Below, in pieces: positions 1 through 8,917 of a stretch of DNA of 64,000 nt; positions within the stretch are counted from its first letter, which is position 1; the number at the start of each line of letters is the position of its first letter. A model generated the notes under the pieces. It made no database searches, was not told the DNA's origin, and saw only the letters and a program-made list of their open reading frames with translations. The stretch covers positions 186,001 through 250,000 of the forward strand of contig NZ_LAJG01000023.1 in NCBI RefSeq assembly GCF_000970455.1. The letters are read 5' to 3'. Both the position numbers and the translations under genes were made by a program. The DNA is from Devosia soli (GTDB lineage: Bacteria; Pseudomonadota; Alphaproteobacteria; Rhizobiales; Devosiaceae).

Positions 1-276
1 GCCGAAATCGAGTTCCCGATCCCGGCTCTGCCGGAAAGCTACGGCCTCAGCGGTGCAGTCTGGGCGGATGCTGCCTGGATCGATGGCCTTCCGGGCATCG
101 GCGCCGTGCCGGTCGATGGCAACAGCCAGGACCAGCCGTTGCGCACGTCGATCGGTGCCTCGCTTATCTGGGATTCGCCGTTCGGCCCGCTCCGCGGCGA
201 CGTTTCGCAGGTGCTCAACAAGTCGACAGCGGACCGTGCGCAGGTCTTCCAGATCACCATCCAGACCTTGCTCTAG
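1..276 (+). CDS. bamA: BamA, C-terminal end (5' truncated by window)
   Basis: The first reading frame is open from base 1 to a TAG at 274-276 and encodes the last 91 residues of an outer-membrane protein. The segment GASLIWDSPFGPLRGD matches the end of the BamA (Omp85) barrel, where the last strands carry a WxSPFGPLR motif. BamA inserts beta-barrel proteins into the outer membrane. The position directly upstream of lpxD is the usual alphaproteobacterial arrangement. Odd point: the protein ends in FQITIQTLL, with leucine rather than the aromatic residue that normally closes the beta-signal. POTRA domains and the start lie outside the window. Confidence 0.9.
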   Translation, partial: AEIEFPIPALPESYGLSGAVWADAAWIDGLPGIGAVPVDGNSQDQPLRTSIGASLIWDSPFGPLRGDVSQVLNKSTADRAQVFQITIQTLL

Positions 277-301
277 ACCGAGCAACGTGGAACAAGTCTT
301 T

Positions 302-338
302 GAGCCGCGGGGCGGTAGCGCCCGCGGCTCTTTCTTTT
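302..338 (+). terminator. Rho-independent terminator or attenuator between bamA and lpxD
   Basis: A perfect 10-bp stem, GAGCCGCGGG (302-311) with CCCGCGGCTC (321-330), has a 9-nt loop and is followed by TTTCTTTT. It lies only 12 bases before the lpxD ATG, so it could end bamA transcripts or reduce read-through into the lipid A genes. Confidence 0.75.
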
Positions 339-349
339 GAAGTGATCCC

Positions 350-1378
350 ATGGTCGATACCCGATTCCACCGATTTGCCGGCCCCGTCGCGATCGGCGCT
401 CTCCTGACGGAACTGGGCCATGCCGATCTGGTCGCCGGTCTTTCCGATCCCAGCAAGATGGTTGAAGGCGTCGCCGAGATTGACCTGGCCGGTCCCGGCG
501 ATCTGGTGCTCGCTGCACATGCGAGCTACGGCGCGGAGCTCAGCCGCTCCTCTGCCGGTTTCGCGCTCATTCACCCCGTGGTGGCCGACAAGGTGCCTGC
601 GGGCACCATGGCCATTACCGCGCCACGGACACACAATCTCTTTGCCGATATTCTCGATCGCCTATATCCCGACAGCACCAAGGCAATCATTGCCGGCGGT
701 CGTGATGACCTTGGCGCTCCGATCTTCGAGCGGGACGTGACGATCGGGTCCAATGTCGTCGTCGGTGCAGGCGTCGAAATCGGTCGCGGTACCATCATTG
801 GCGCTAATACCGTTATCGGACCCGGCGTCACCATCGGTCGCAATTGCGTCATCGCCGCAAATTGTACTATCGACTGCGCTCATGTCGGCAATGAAGTCGT
901 GCTGCATTCCGGTGTCCGCATCGGCACCGAAGGTTTCGGCTGGCTCGATCACGGCGTGACAAATCGCAAAATTCCGCAGCTTGGCCGGGTGATCATTCAG
1001 GATCGCGTAGAGATCGGCGCCAATACGACGATCGATCGCGGCGCATTAGGCGACACAGTCATCGGTGACGGAACGAAAATCGACAATCTCGTGCAGATCG
1101 GCCACAACTGCCGCATCGGGCGGAACTGCCTCGTGGCAGCGATGAGCGGTCTATCGGGTACTACTGTGGTCGAAGATGGCGTCTTGTTGGGCGGCGGCGT
1201 TGGGACCTCCGGCCATCTGCGAATCGGCGCTGGTTCGGTAGTTCATGGGCGCGCCGCCGTGACCAAGGACTGGCCGGCCGGCTCCAAGCTTGCCGGTGCT
1301 CCGGCGCAGGATATAAAGGATTTCTGGCGAGAAATCGCCTTCGTGCGGAAGTTGATCAAGGGGGAAAAGCAGGGATGA
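350..1378 (+). CDS. lpxD: UDP-3-O-acylglucosamine N-acyltransferase LpxD
   Basis: Third step of lipid A synthesis: adds the N-linked 3-hydroxyacyl chain from acyl-ACP to UDP-3-O-acyl-glucosamine, in the cytoplasm. The 342-residue protein has an N-terminal uridine-binding domain (about 1-100), then a left-handed beta-helix of hexapeptide repeats (about 125-300; [32 protein letters not shown]) and a C-terminal helix. The likely catalytic His is H252 in [12 protein letters not shown]. Length is normal for the family. It heads a tight run lpxD-fabZ-lpxA-lpxB and its last codons overlap the fabZ start (ATGA). Identification is secure. Confidence 0.97.
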   Translation: MVDTRFHRFAGPVAIGALLTELGHADLVAGLSDPSKMVEGVAEIDLAGPGDLVLAAHASYGAELSRSSAGFALIHPVVADKVPAGTMAITAPRTHNLFADILDRLYPDSTKAIIAGGRDDLGAPIFERDVTIGSNVVVGAGVEIGRGTIIGANTVIGPGVTIGRNCVIAANCTIDCAHVGNEVVLHSGVRIGTEGFGWLDHGVTNRKIPQLGRVIIQDRVEIGANTTIDRGALGDTVIGDGTKIDNLVQIGHNCRIGRNCLVAAMSGLSGTTVVEDGVLLGGGVGTSGHLRIGAGSVVHGRAAVTKDWPAGSKLAGAPAQDIKDFWREIAFVRKLIKGEKQG

Positions 1379-1851
1379 CGGACACGGTAGACGCAGCCAC
1401 TGAACTCGATGCGATGAGCATCACGGATATCCTCGTGGCGCTGCCGCATCGTTATCCCATGCTGATGATCGACCGGATCATTGATATCAAAGGCGACGAT
1501 TCAGCGATCGGCATCAAGAACGTCACCGTCAACGAGCCAATCTTCCAAGGCCATTTCCCCAACAGCCCGATTTTTCCCGGCGTTCTGATCATTGAAGGCA
1601 TGGCCCAGACTGCGGGAGCGATCGTCATCCGTCATGATTCGACTGCCGACAAGAAGAGCATCGTCATGCTGCTCGGCGTCGATGCTGCTCGCTTCCGCAA
1701 GCCAGCCGGACCGGGCGACACAATCGAATATCACATCACCAAGATGCACCGCCGCCGGACGGTTGGCCGCTATCGTGCCGAAGCGAAGGTAAAGGGTACG
1801 ATCATTGCGGAAGCTGAAATCACCGCCATGATCGTCGAGGCGACAGCGTGA
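1375..1851 (+). CDS. fabZ: 3-hydroxyacyl-ACP dehydratase FabZ
   Basis: Dehydrates beta-hydroxyacyl-ACP to trans-2-enoyl-ACP in fatty acid elongation and draws on the same 3-hydroxyacyl-ACP pool as LpxA and LpxD. The 158-residue hot-dog fold has the motif [12 protein letters not shown] and the catalytic pair H60 ([11 protein letters not shown]) and E74 (IIEGMAQ). It overlaps lpxD by 4 bases and lpxA by 4 bases (GTGA), indicating translational coupling in a single operon. Confidence 0.97.
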   Translation: MTDTVDAATELDAMSITDILVALPHRYPMLMIDRIIDIKGDDSAIGIKNVTVNEPIFQGHFPNSPIFPGVLIIEGMAQTAGAIVIRHDSTADKKSIVMLLGVDAARFRKPAGPGDTIEYHITKMHRRRTVGRYRAEAKVKGTIIAEAEITAMIVEATA

Positions 1852-2657
1852 CCGGAATCGTCGTCCATCCGACGGCGATCGTCGCCAAAGGTGCTCAACT
1901 CGGCGCTGGCGTCAAGATCGGTCCATATTGCATCGTCGGCGACAATGTCGTTCTTGCAAATGATGTCGAACTCATTTCGCATGTCGTCATCGAGGGCCGC
2001 ACGACCATTGGCGCCGGAACTCGCATCTTTCCGTTCGCCTCCGTTGGGCACCAGCCGCAGGATCTGAAATTCCACGGCGAGGAATCAAGGCTCGAGATCG
2101 GCGAGCGATGCACCATTCGAGAATCGGTGACCATCAATCCCGGAACCGAGGGCGGCGGCATGCTGACCAAGATCGGCAACGACTGCCTGCTGATGGCCTG
2201 CTCGCACGTGGCCCACGATGCCCTCGTCGGCAACAACGTCGTCCTGGCCAATTATTGTGGTCTCGCAGGGCATTCCATTGTCGGCGATTATGTCCGCTTC
2301 GGCGGTATTTGCGCGGTGCATCAATTCGTGCGGATTGGCTCGCATGCCTTTATCGGCGCGCAAAGCATGATCGACGGCGACGTTATTCCTTATGGTCTTG
2401 CAGTCGGCAATCGCGCTCGTCTCGCCGGTCTCAATCTTGTCGGCCTCAAGCGCGCAGGTTTCGAGCGTGACAGCATCCACACGCTGCGCGCAGCTTATCG
2501 TATGATCTTCTCGAGCGAAGGAACTTTGCGCGAGCGGGTTGACGACGCGGCAGTCATGTTCAAGGACGCCAAACTCGTTCAGGAAGTTGTGTCGTTTATC
2601 TCCTCAGCCAAGGATCGGCCGCTGACGCTGCCGCAAACCGGGGCGGACGAGGAGTAG
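1848..2657 (+). CDS. lpxA: UDP-N-acetylglucosamine acyltransferase LpxA
   Basis: First step of lipid A synthesis: transfers a 3-hydroxyacyl chain from ACP to the 3-OH of UDP-GlcNAc. The 269 residues form hexapeptide repeats (about 1-190), with catalytic His H123 in [12 protein letters not shown], then a C-terminal helical domain. The start is GTG, overlapping the fabZ TGA by 4 bases; no later ATG would keep the first repeat. The stop codon directly abuts the lpxB ATG, so the lpxI gene that many Hyphomicrobiales carry here is absent. Confidence 0.97.
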   Translation: MTGIVVHPTAIVAKGAQLGAGVKIGPYCIVGDNVVLANDVELISHVVIEGRTTIGAGTRIFPFASVGHQPQDLKFHGEESRLEIGERCTIRESVTINPGTEGGGMLTKIGNDCLLMACSHVAHDALVGNNVVLANYCGLAGHSIVGDYVRFGGICAVHQFVRIGSHAFIGAQSMIDGDVIPYGLAVGNRARLAGLNLVGLKRAGFERDSIHTLRAAYRMIFSSEGTLRERVDDAAVMFKDAKLVQEVVSFISSAKDRPLTLPQTGADEE

Positions 2658-3803
2658 ATGGCTGACGCCGTTGCGCCGCCCAAGGCGCTTCGACTGTTCG
2701 TTCTCGCCGGCGAACCATCTGGCGATCGCATCGCCGCTGATCTAGTCCGGCGCCTCCGCCAGCGCGTCCCTGTCGTAGTAACCGGGGTGGGCGGAGACGC
2801 ATTGGCAAGCGAGGGTCAGGTCTCGCTTTTCGACATGAATGAACTGTCGGTCATGGGTTGGGCCGACGTTCTGCCGCGACTGCCCAAGCTATTGTGGCGC
2901 GCTCGGCAGGTGGCAAGGGCCATCGTCAAAAGCCGTCCTGACGTCGCGGTCCTTGTCGATGCGCAGGTCTTTTCCGCCATCGTCGCCAAGCAAGTTCATA
3001 AGGCCGCGCCGGATATCCCGGTTGTTCTTTGCGTTGCCCCCGCAGTATGGGCTTGGAAGCCCGAGCGCGCCCAGGAGCTCAAGCCGCATTTCCGCGAGGT
3101 CATGGCTGTCCTGCCATTTGAGCCAGCTTTCATGCGCGAAGCAGGTGGCCCGAAAACCAGCTATATCGGCCATCCCGCCGCTACTGCTCTGCAGTTCAGG
3201 GAGCAGCGACCCAGTCAGGGTCAAATCCTGCTTTTGCCAGGCAGCCGCGACGGTGAATTGCGCAGGCATCTGCCGCTGATGCGCGAGGTTGCATCAGCGT
3301 TGAGCGGCCATTCCGCCGTCAATGGTTTCGTCCTGCCGACCCCGCGGCGCCTTGTAAAGACCCTTGAGCAACGCGTGGCAGATTGGCCGGTTAAGGTCGA
3401 TGTCATCACCGGCGAAGATCGCAAGGCAGCTGCGATGAATGCGGCCGTCGCTGCTGTCGCCGTAACGGGAACGGTAACGCTGGAGTTGGCTCTTGCGGGC
3501 GTGCCGATGGTCACGACCTACCTTGCCGACAAAGGTCAGGCGAAGCGCTGGTTCAAGTATCAGGTCAAATATGCGTCCTTGCCCAACGCCATACTCGACC
3601 GACCACTGGTGCCGGAAATCCTACAGATCGAGCCAGACCCTGCGGCCTTATCAGGGGCAATTCGAGAGCTTCTCGACTCTCCGGCCAAGGCAGAAGCGCA
3701 GGTCCAAGGATTTGCTGAGATTCGCTGCCTCATGGAAAACGGCACGCTTGAGGATCCGAAGGTCGATCCAGCCGAGCGTGTGCTGAATTATTGGCGACCA
3801 TAA
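2658..3803 (+). CDS. lpxB: Lipid-A-disaccharide synthase LpxB
   Basis: GT19 glycosyltransferase that joins UDP-2,3-diacylglucosamine to lipid X to give the lipid A disaccharide; a peripheral inner-membrane protein. The 381-residue sequence has the N-terminal LFVLAGEPSGDRIAADL, the central LLPGSRDGELRRHLPLM and the C-terminal TGTVTLELALAGVPMV, all family hallmarks. It begins at the base after the lpxA stop. Both substrates depend on a UDP-diacylglucosamine pyrophosphatase (LpxH or LpxI) that is not in this operon. A strong terminator follows. Confidence 0.96.
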   Translation: MADAVAPPKALRLFVLAGEPSGDRIAADLVRRLRQRVPVVVTGVGGDALASEGQVSLFDMNELSVMGWADVLPRLPKLLWRARQVARAIVKSRPDVAVLVDAQVFSAIVAKQVHKAAPDIPVVLCVAPAVWAWKPERAQELKPHFREVMAVLPFEPAFMREAGGPKTSYIGHPAATALQFREQRPSQGQILLLPGSRDGELRRHLPLMREVASALSGHSAVNGFVLPTPRRLVKTLEQRVADWPVKVDVITGEDRKAAAMNAAVAAVAVTGTVTLELALAGVPMVTTYLADKGQAKRWFKYQVKYASLPNAILDRPLVPEILQIEPDPAALSGAIRELLDSPAKAEAQVQGFAEIRCLMENGTLEDPKVDPAERVLNYWRP

Positions 3804-3807
3804 AAAA

Positions 3808-3835
3808 AAACGGCCCCGTGTAAGTGGGGCCGTTT
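3808..3835 (-). terminator. Bidirectional intrinsic terminator between lpxB and gltA
   Basis: A perfect 10-bp stem (AAACGGCCCC, 3808-3817, with GGGGCCGTTT, 3826-3835) has an 8-nt loop. Reading on the minus strand it is followed by a run of T (the A run at 3802-3810), so it is strongest for gltA; it can also stop lpxB transcripts arriving from the left. Confidence 0.88.
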
Positions 3836-3846
3836 GATGTTGTGTC

Positions 3847-5136
3847 TTAGCGCGCCTTGATTTCCGTATAGTCGCGGGCCGTTGCGCCGTTATAGAGCTG
3901 GCGCGGGCGGCCGATCTTCTTCTGCGGATCGCCGATCATTTCCTTCCACTGGCTGATCCAACCGACAGTACGCGCAACCGCGAAGAGCACGGTGAACATC
4001 GAAGTCGGGAAGCCGATGGCGTCGAGGATGACGCCTGAATAGAAGTCGACATTCGGATAGAGCTTGCGGTCGACGAAGTATGGATCCGAGAGCGCGATCT
4101 TCTCGAGTTCCTTGGCAACCTGCAGCGTCGGGTTGTTCTCGACGCCGAGCAGATCCAGCACGCGGTTAGCCGTCTGCTGCATGACCTTGGCGCGCGGGTC
4201 GTAGTTCTTATAGACGCGATGCCCGAAACCCATCAGGCGGAACGGATCGTTCTTGTCCTTGGCGCGGGCGATGAATTCGGGGATACGGTCGACCGTGCCA
4301 ATTTCGCGCAGCATGTTGAGCGCCGCTTCATTGGCGCCGCCGTGAGCAGGGCCCCACAGGCATGCAACGCCTGCAGCGATACATGCAAACGGGTTGGCGT
4401 CGGAGGAGCCGGAAAGACGAACCGTGGAGGTCGACGCGTTCTGCTCGTGGTCGGCATGGAGCGTGAAGATCAGGTCCATAGCCCGAGCGATTTCGGGATT
4501 CACCTTGTATTCTTCCGCAGGCACCGAGAAGCACATGTGGAGGAAGTTCGAGGCGTAGTCGAGATCGTTCCGCGGATAAACGAAAGGCTGGCCGATCGAG
4601 TACTTGTAGGCCATCGCCGCAAGCGTCGGGATCTTGGCGATCATTCGGATCGACGCGATCTCTCGCTGCTGCGGATCGTTGATATCGGTCGAGTCGTGAT
4701 AGAAGGCAGCCATGGCGCCGACGACGCCGGTCATCACCGCCATCGGGTGCGCGTCGCGACGGAAGCCGCGATAGAAATAATGCATCTGCTCGTGCACCAT
4801 GGTGTGCTTGGTCACCAGCTGCTCGAACTCCTTGAACTGCTGGGCGGACGGCAGCTCGCCATAGAGCAGCAAGTAGCAGACTTCGAGATAATTGGACTTT
4901 TCAGCCAGCTGCTCTATCGGATAGCCGCGATAGAGAAGCTCGCCCTTGTCGCCGTCGATATAGGTGATCGCGCTGTCGCAGGCGGCCGTCGAGGTGAAGC
5001 CCGGGTCATAGGTGAACAGGCCGGTCTTGGCATAGAGCGAGCGGATATCGACGACATCCGGACCCACTGTTCCGCTCAGAATTGGAAATTCGACGGTCTG
5101 GTCCCCGACGACGAGTTTGGCGACTTTTTCGGTCAT
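3847..5136 (-). CDS. gltA: Citrate synthase (type II, hexameric class)
   Basis: Condenses acetyl-CoA and oxaloacetate to citrate at the entry of the TCA cycle. The 429-residue length and N-terminal extension fit the large Gram-negative form. Catalytic regions are visible: [19 protein letters not shown] and [15 protein letters not shown] (two active-site His) and [15 protein letters not shown]. An AGGAG ribosome-binding site sits just upstream of the ATG. It is transcribed toward lpxB and ends at the shared terminator. The order lpxB/gltA/gltX is usual in Hyphomicrobiales. Confidence 0.97.
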   Translation of the reverse strand: MTEKVAKLVVGDQTVEFPILSGTVGPDVVDIRSLYAKTGLFTYDPGFTSTAACDSAITYIDGDKGELLYRGYPIEQLAEKSNYLEVCYLLLYGELPSAQQFKEFEQLVTKHTMVHEQMHYFYRGFRRDAHPMAVMTGVVGAMAAFYHDSTDINDPQQREIASIRMIAKIPTLAAMAYKYSIGQPFVYPRNDLDYASNFLHMCFSVPAEEYKVNPEIARAMDLIFTLHADHEQNASTSTVRLSGSSDANPFACIAAGVACLWGPAHGGANEAALNMLREIGTVDRIPEFIARAKDKNDPFRLMGFGHRVYKNYDPRAKVMQQTANRVLDLLGVENNPTLQVAKELEKIALSDPYFVDRKLYPNVDFYSGVILDAIGFPTSMFTVLFAVARTVGWISQWKEMIGDPQKKIGRPRQLYNGATARDYTEIKAR

Positions 5137-5289
5137 TGAGCTCTCCTCGTTTTGCCCGGCTCCGAGGGAGGGAGAATGGAGCGGAGCAGCACCTCCAGCG
5201 GTGCAGATTGCCGACCGCAGAGGTATCAGTTTTTGCCCCGCTGAGGCAACCGATAGGTAAGGATAGGTTACCCTCTCTCGCGGGTCGCC

Positions 5290-6702
5290 TTAAGCGATTT
5301 GATCGCCCAGACGCGCCATCGATTCTTCCCGTCCGATCAAGACCATGACCTCGAAGATACCTGGCGAAACCGTGCGTCCAGTAAGGGCCGCGCGAAGCGG
5401 TTGAGCGAGCTTGCCGAGCTTGAGACCCTTTTCTTCCGCGAGCTGGCGCATCGCGCCATCGATCGCGGGCACTGACCAATCGGCAAGGCCCCCTAACGTT
5501 TCGGCAATGCTGGCGAGGATGGTCTTGGCTTCCGGCGTCAACAGAGCTGCCGCAGATGCGTCTGGCGTGATCGGTCTCAACGCATAGATGAACTGCGCCA
5601 GATCGATCAGTTCGAGCACGGTCTTGGCGCGCGGCTGCAACTCAGGGAGGGCGGCAAGCACGGTGTTGTGGTTGGCTATCAGCCCCTTGACGTCGTCTTC
5701 TCGGCCGACTTCCTTGGCCGTGTCGATCATGACGTTATAGAGATAGGTCGGGTCGGCCTCGCGGATATAGTGCCCGTTGATGTTCTCAAGCTTGACGAAA
5801 TCGAAGCGAGCCGCGCCCTTGTTGAGCGCTTCGAGGCTGAACCACTCCACCATCTGCTCGGTCGAGAAGATTTCCTCGTCGCCATGGCTCCAGCCGAGAC
5901 GGGCGAGGTAATTGCGGACTGCTGCTGGGAGGTAGCCCATCTGGCGATAGGCTTCTACCCCGAGCGCGCCATGGCGCTTCGAGAGCTTTGCGCCATCCGG
6001 GCCATGGATCAGCGGAATGTGCGCCATCTCAGGCACAGTCCAGCCCATCGCATTGTAAATGACGATCTGCCGGGCGGCATTGGTCAAATGGTCGTCGCCA
6101 CGGATGATGTGGGTCACGCCCATATCATGGTCGTCGACGACGACTGCATGCATGTAGGTCGGGGTACCGTCCGACCGCAGGATGATGAAATCGTCGAGAT
6201 TTTCCGTCTTGAAGACGACGTCGCCCTGAACATGGTCATGCACGACGATCTCGCCGCTAAGGGGCGCCTTGATGCGGATAACCGGCGAGACGCCTTCGGG
6301 CGCTTCCTTGGGGTCGCGATCGCGCCAGTACCCATTGTAGCGTGGCGGCTTGCCGGCAGCCCGGGCTTCCTCCCGCATCTGGTCGAGCTCTTCGGGCGAG
6401 CAATAGCAATAATAGGCGTGACCCATTTTAACCAGTTCATGCGCGACTTCCGCGTGCCGCGAAGCGCGCGCAAACTGGCTGATCGGTTCACCTTCCCAAT
6501 CAAGACCCAGCCACTTCAGCCCATCGATTAGCGCGACGACGGCGGCTTCGGTTGACCGTTCGCGATCGGTGTCCTCGATGCGCAAAAGCATCTTGCCGCC
6601 CTTGTTCTTGGCATAGGCCCAACTGAACAACGCCGTGCGGGCACCGCCGATATGCAGGTACCCGGTTGGAGAGGGAGCAAAGCGAGTAACGACCTGGGAC
6701 AT
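5290..6702 (-). CDS. gltX: Glutamyl-tRNA synthetase
   Basis: Class I aminoacyl-tRNA synthetase charging tRNA-Glu and, because GatCAB is encoded nearby, probably also tRNA-Gln (inference). The 470-residue protein starts at [20 protein letters not shown]; the frame is open for another 90 codons upstream, but that stretch does not resemble the family. The HIGH-type motif is LHIGGART and the KMSKS-type motif is KLSKRHG. It lies upstream of gltA on the same strand with a 153-base gap and is divergent from comEC. Confidence 0.96.
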   Translation of the reverse strand: MSQVVTRFAPSPTGYLHIGGARTALFSWAYAKNKGGKMLLRIEDTDRERSTEAAVVALIDGLKWLGLDWEGEPISQFARASRHAEVAHELVKMGHAYYCYCSPEELDQMREEARAAGKPPRYNGYWRDRDPKEAPEGVSPVIRIKAPLSGEIVVHDHVQGDVVFKTENLDDFIILRSDGTPTYMHAVVVDDHDMGVTHIIRGDDHLTNAARQIVIYNAMGWTVPEMAHIPLIHGPDGAKLSKRHGALGVEAYRQMGYLPAAVRNYLARLGWSHGDEEIFSTEQMVEWFSLEALNKGAARFDFVKLENINGHYIREADPTYLYNVMIDTAKEVGREDDVKGLIANHNTVLAALPELQPRAKTVLELIDLAQFIYALRPITPDASAAALLTPEAKTILASIAETLGGLADWSVPAIDGAMRQLAEEKGLKLGKLAQPLRAALTGRTVSPGIFEVMVLIGREESMARLGDQIA

Positions 6703-6868
6703 GGTAACCGGAACGAATTGAGGGAATTTCGGGCCGTGTGTAGCATAGGCGGGCTTGAGCGCAAGGGCGGGGCAAGGCGTGCAGGGGCGGGAGCCGACAT
6801 CGCTGACATTATCCAAGCCGCTCGCTGGGATGCGAGGCGGCCGGCAGCGTGGCTTTACGCTGCTATCC

Positions 6869-8917
6869 ATGAGCCAGGGATTGCGCTCGCTGACGAGCAG
6901 CCTCGCACAAGCGTTGGACCAGCGTCGCCTCTTCGTGCTGTTACCGTTCAGCCTTATTGTGGGCCTCGTCATCTATGCTTTCCTTCCCGGCGAGCCGTCC
7001 GCCCAGAACTACCTGATCGGTAGCGGCGCGGTTACGGCACTGGTTGCTCTGGCCCTGCTATTCCAGTCCGTTGCGGGGATGCGATGGAGCTCCCAACTGG
7101 TCGCTGTCTGGTTGGGATTTTGCCTCCTGCCGCTCCATGGCGCGGTCTTCGGGACGACGATGCTGTCATATCCAGCCTATGGAACATACGAGGCGCGGAT
7201 CGTCGAAGTCATTTCCAGCGACGATGACGCGCGCCGCGTGATTGCGGGCGACCTCATGCCGATCGAGGATGCGAGAGCGCTCGATCTGCGGCATGCGCGA
7301 TTGCTGATGCCGGCAGTTCCGCCACTCGCGCCGGGCGACCAGGTCAGGGCGCGCCTTCGCCTGGCGCCCGTCCCCGGCCCCGTTCTTCCCGGAGCCTATG
7401 ACAGCCAGTTTCACGCCTATTTCGCCGGCATCGGTGCCTACGGCAACGCCATCGGCTCTGTCGAGGTAATCACGCGCGGCGATGACAGCGATCCTTTGCG
7501 GCGTATCCAGTCGCTCCGCAATTTCATCGGTGAGCGCATCGATCTGGTTCTTCAAGGCAGCAGTGCTGCCATCGGCAAGGCTATGATGGTCGGTGACCAA
7601 AGCGGCATTTCGGACGAAATCCGCGATGTCATGGCCGCCTCCGGTCTTGCCCATGTTTATTCGATCTCGGGATTGCATCTGTCTATCGTTGCAGGCGGCA
7701 TGTTATGGCTAGTCCGATTGCTGCTGGCTCTAACGCCCGCAGTTCTCTCCTGGCCGATCAAACAGTTTGCCGCCATCGCGGGACTTCTGACCGCGTTTGG
7801 CTACCTCATGCTCGCTGGCGGACCAGATAACGTCCCTGCCTTCCGCTCCACCTTGATGCTCGGCCTGATCTTTGGGGCAGTGCTTGCCGGACGGCGCGCC
7901 TTGACCATGCGCAATGTAGCGATCGCGGCGCTGGTCATCATCGTGCTTGACCCAGCCAGTGTCTTCCGGGCGAGCTTCCAGCTTTCCTTCGCCGCTGTTG
8001 TGGCTCTCATCGGTGTCTATGAATTGCCCCGCGCACTGCCCCCGGCGACGGGCGGGAGCCTCGAGCGCGTTGTTCGTTTCATTGCCGCCACGGCATGGAC
8101 GAGTTTTGTCGCAGGGCTCGCGACGCTTCTGTTTTCCGCCTACCATTTTCAGCAGACGGCGCCGCTCGGTGTCCTCGGCAATCTTCTCGCTTTGCCATTT
8201 GTCAGCCTCATCATGTGGTTTGGCGTTCTTTCCGTGCTCGCCATGTCATTCGGACTGGATGGCCCGTTTCTCCGGCTGATGGGCTGGAACATCGACCGCA
8301 TGGTGGATGTCGCTCATCTGGTTGCGGGATGGAGCGCCGGCCTGACTGGAAACCCCCTTCTGGCGGGATGGACTTTATTGGGCGGGCTTGCAGCCCTGGC
8401 TTGGTTCGCCTTTATCGAGACGCGATGGCGGCTTCTCGGGCCTTTGCTGCTCGTGCCGCTCGTCTTTCTCTTCGGATTTTCGCCACGACCGGATGTGTTG
8501 ATCGCGGACACCACCCAGGCTGTTGCCATGCGCGACGGCGAAGGCTTGGCTCTGGTCAGCGGAAAGACCGGCAGCTTCGCCGTCGATGTCTGGAGCCGGT
8601 ACTATCAGACGGAAATTGCGCCCACGCACACGCATGCACGCTGTGACAGCCTGGGCTGCATCGTTGATACCGGCCGCTTCACTGCAGCTGTCGCGCGCAG
8701 CGCCGATGCATTTGCCGAGGATTGTTTCGGTCAGGACCTGGTGATTGCCCGGATTTATCCCCCAGCCAATTGCGCAGCCGGAGGCGTCCTCATCGGACCG
8801 CGCGAGTTAGCCCGGGGCGGCGTGCACTGGCTGGCCTGGAACGAAAGGGCTGGGCGCTTCGACGTGCGCCCAGCCATCGACAACCTCAACCGACCTTGGC
8901 GAGCCGTGCCACGGTAA
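6869..8917 (+). CDS. comEC: ComEC/Rec2-family membrane protein (DNA uptake channel)
   Basis: Inner-membrane protein of the ComEC/Rec2 family, the channel that carries transforming single-stranded DNA. I chose the ATG at 6869 (682 residues, MSQGLRSL), which leaves about 166 bases for the divergent gltX promoter. ATGs at 6755 and 6830 would add 38 or 13 residues. An N-terminal DUF4131-like region with membrane helices is followed by the competence domain with the signature [17 protein letters not shown] and several more helices. The C-terminal metallo-beta-lactamase-like domain of longer family members is missing; the tail has scattered cysteines instead. The 3' end overlaps the convergent GH42 gene by 32 bases. 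Confidence 0.85.
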   Translation: MSQGLRSLTSSLAQALDQRRLFVLLPFSLIVGLVIYAFLPGEPSAQNYLIGSGAVTALVALALLFQSVAGMRWSSQLVAVWLGFCLLPLHGAVFGTTMLSYPAYGTYEARIVEVISSDDDARRVIAGDLMPIEDARALDLRHARLLMPAVPPLAPGDQVRARLRLAPVPGPVLPGAYDSQFHAYFAGIGAYGNAIGSVEVITRGDDSDPLRRIQSLRNFIGERIDLVLQGSSAAIGKAMMVGDQSGISDEIRDVMAASGLAHVYSISGLHLSIVAGGMLWLVRLLLALTPAVLSWPIKQFAAIAGLLTAFGYLMLAGGPDNVPAFRSTLMLGLIFGAVLAGRRALTMRNVAIAALVIIVLDPASVFRASFQLSFAAVVALIGVYELPRALPPATGGSLERVVRFIAATAWTSFVAGLATLLFSAYHFQQTAPLGVLGNLLALPFVSLIMWFGVLSVLAMSFGLDGPFLRLMGWNIDRMVDVAHLVAGWSAGLTGNPLLAGWTLLGGLAALAWFAFIETRWRLLGPLLLVPLVFLFGFSPRPDVLIADTTQAVAMRDGEGLALVSGKTGSFAVDVWSRYYQTEIAPTHTHARCDSLGCIVDTGRFTAAVARSADAFAEDCFGQDLVIARIYPPANCAAGGVLIGPRELARGGVHWLAWNERAGRFDVRPAIDNLNRPWRAVPR

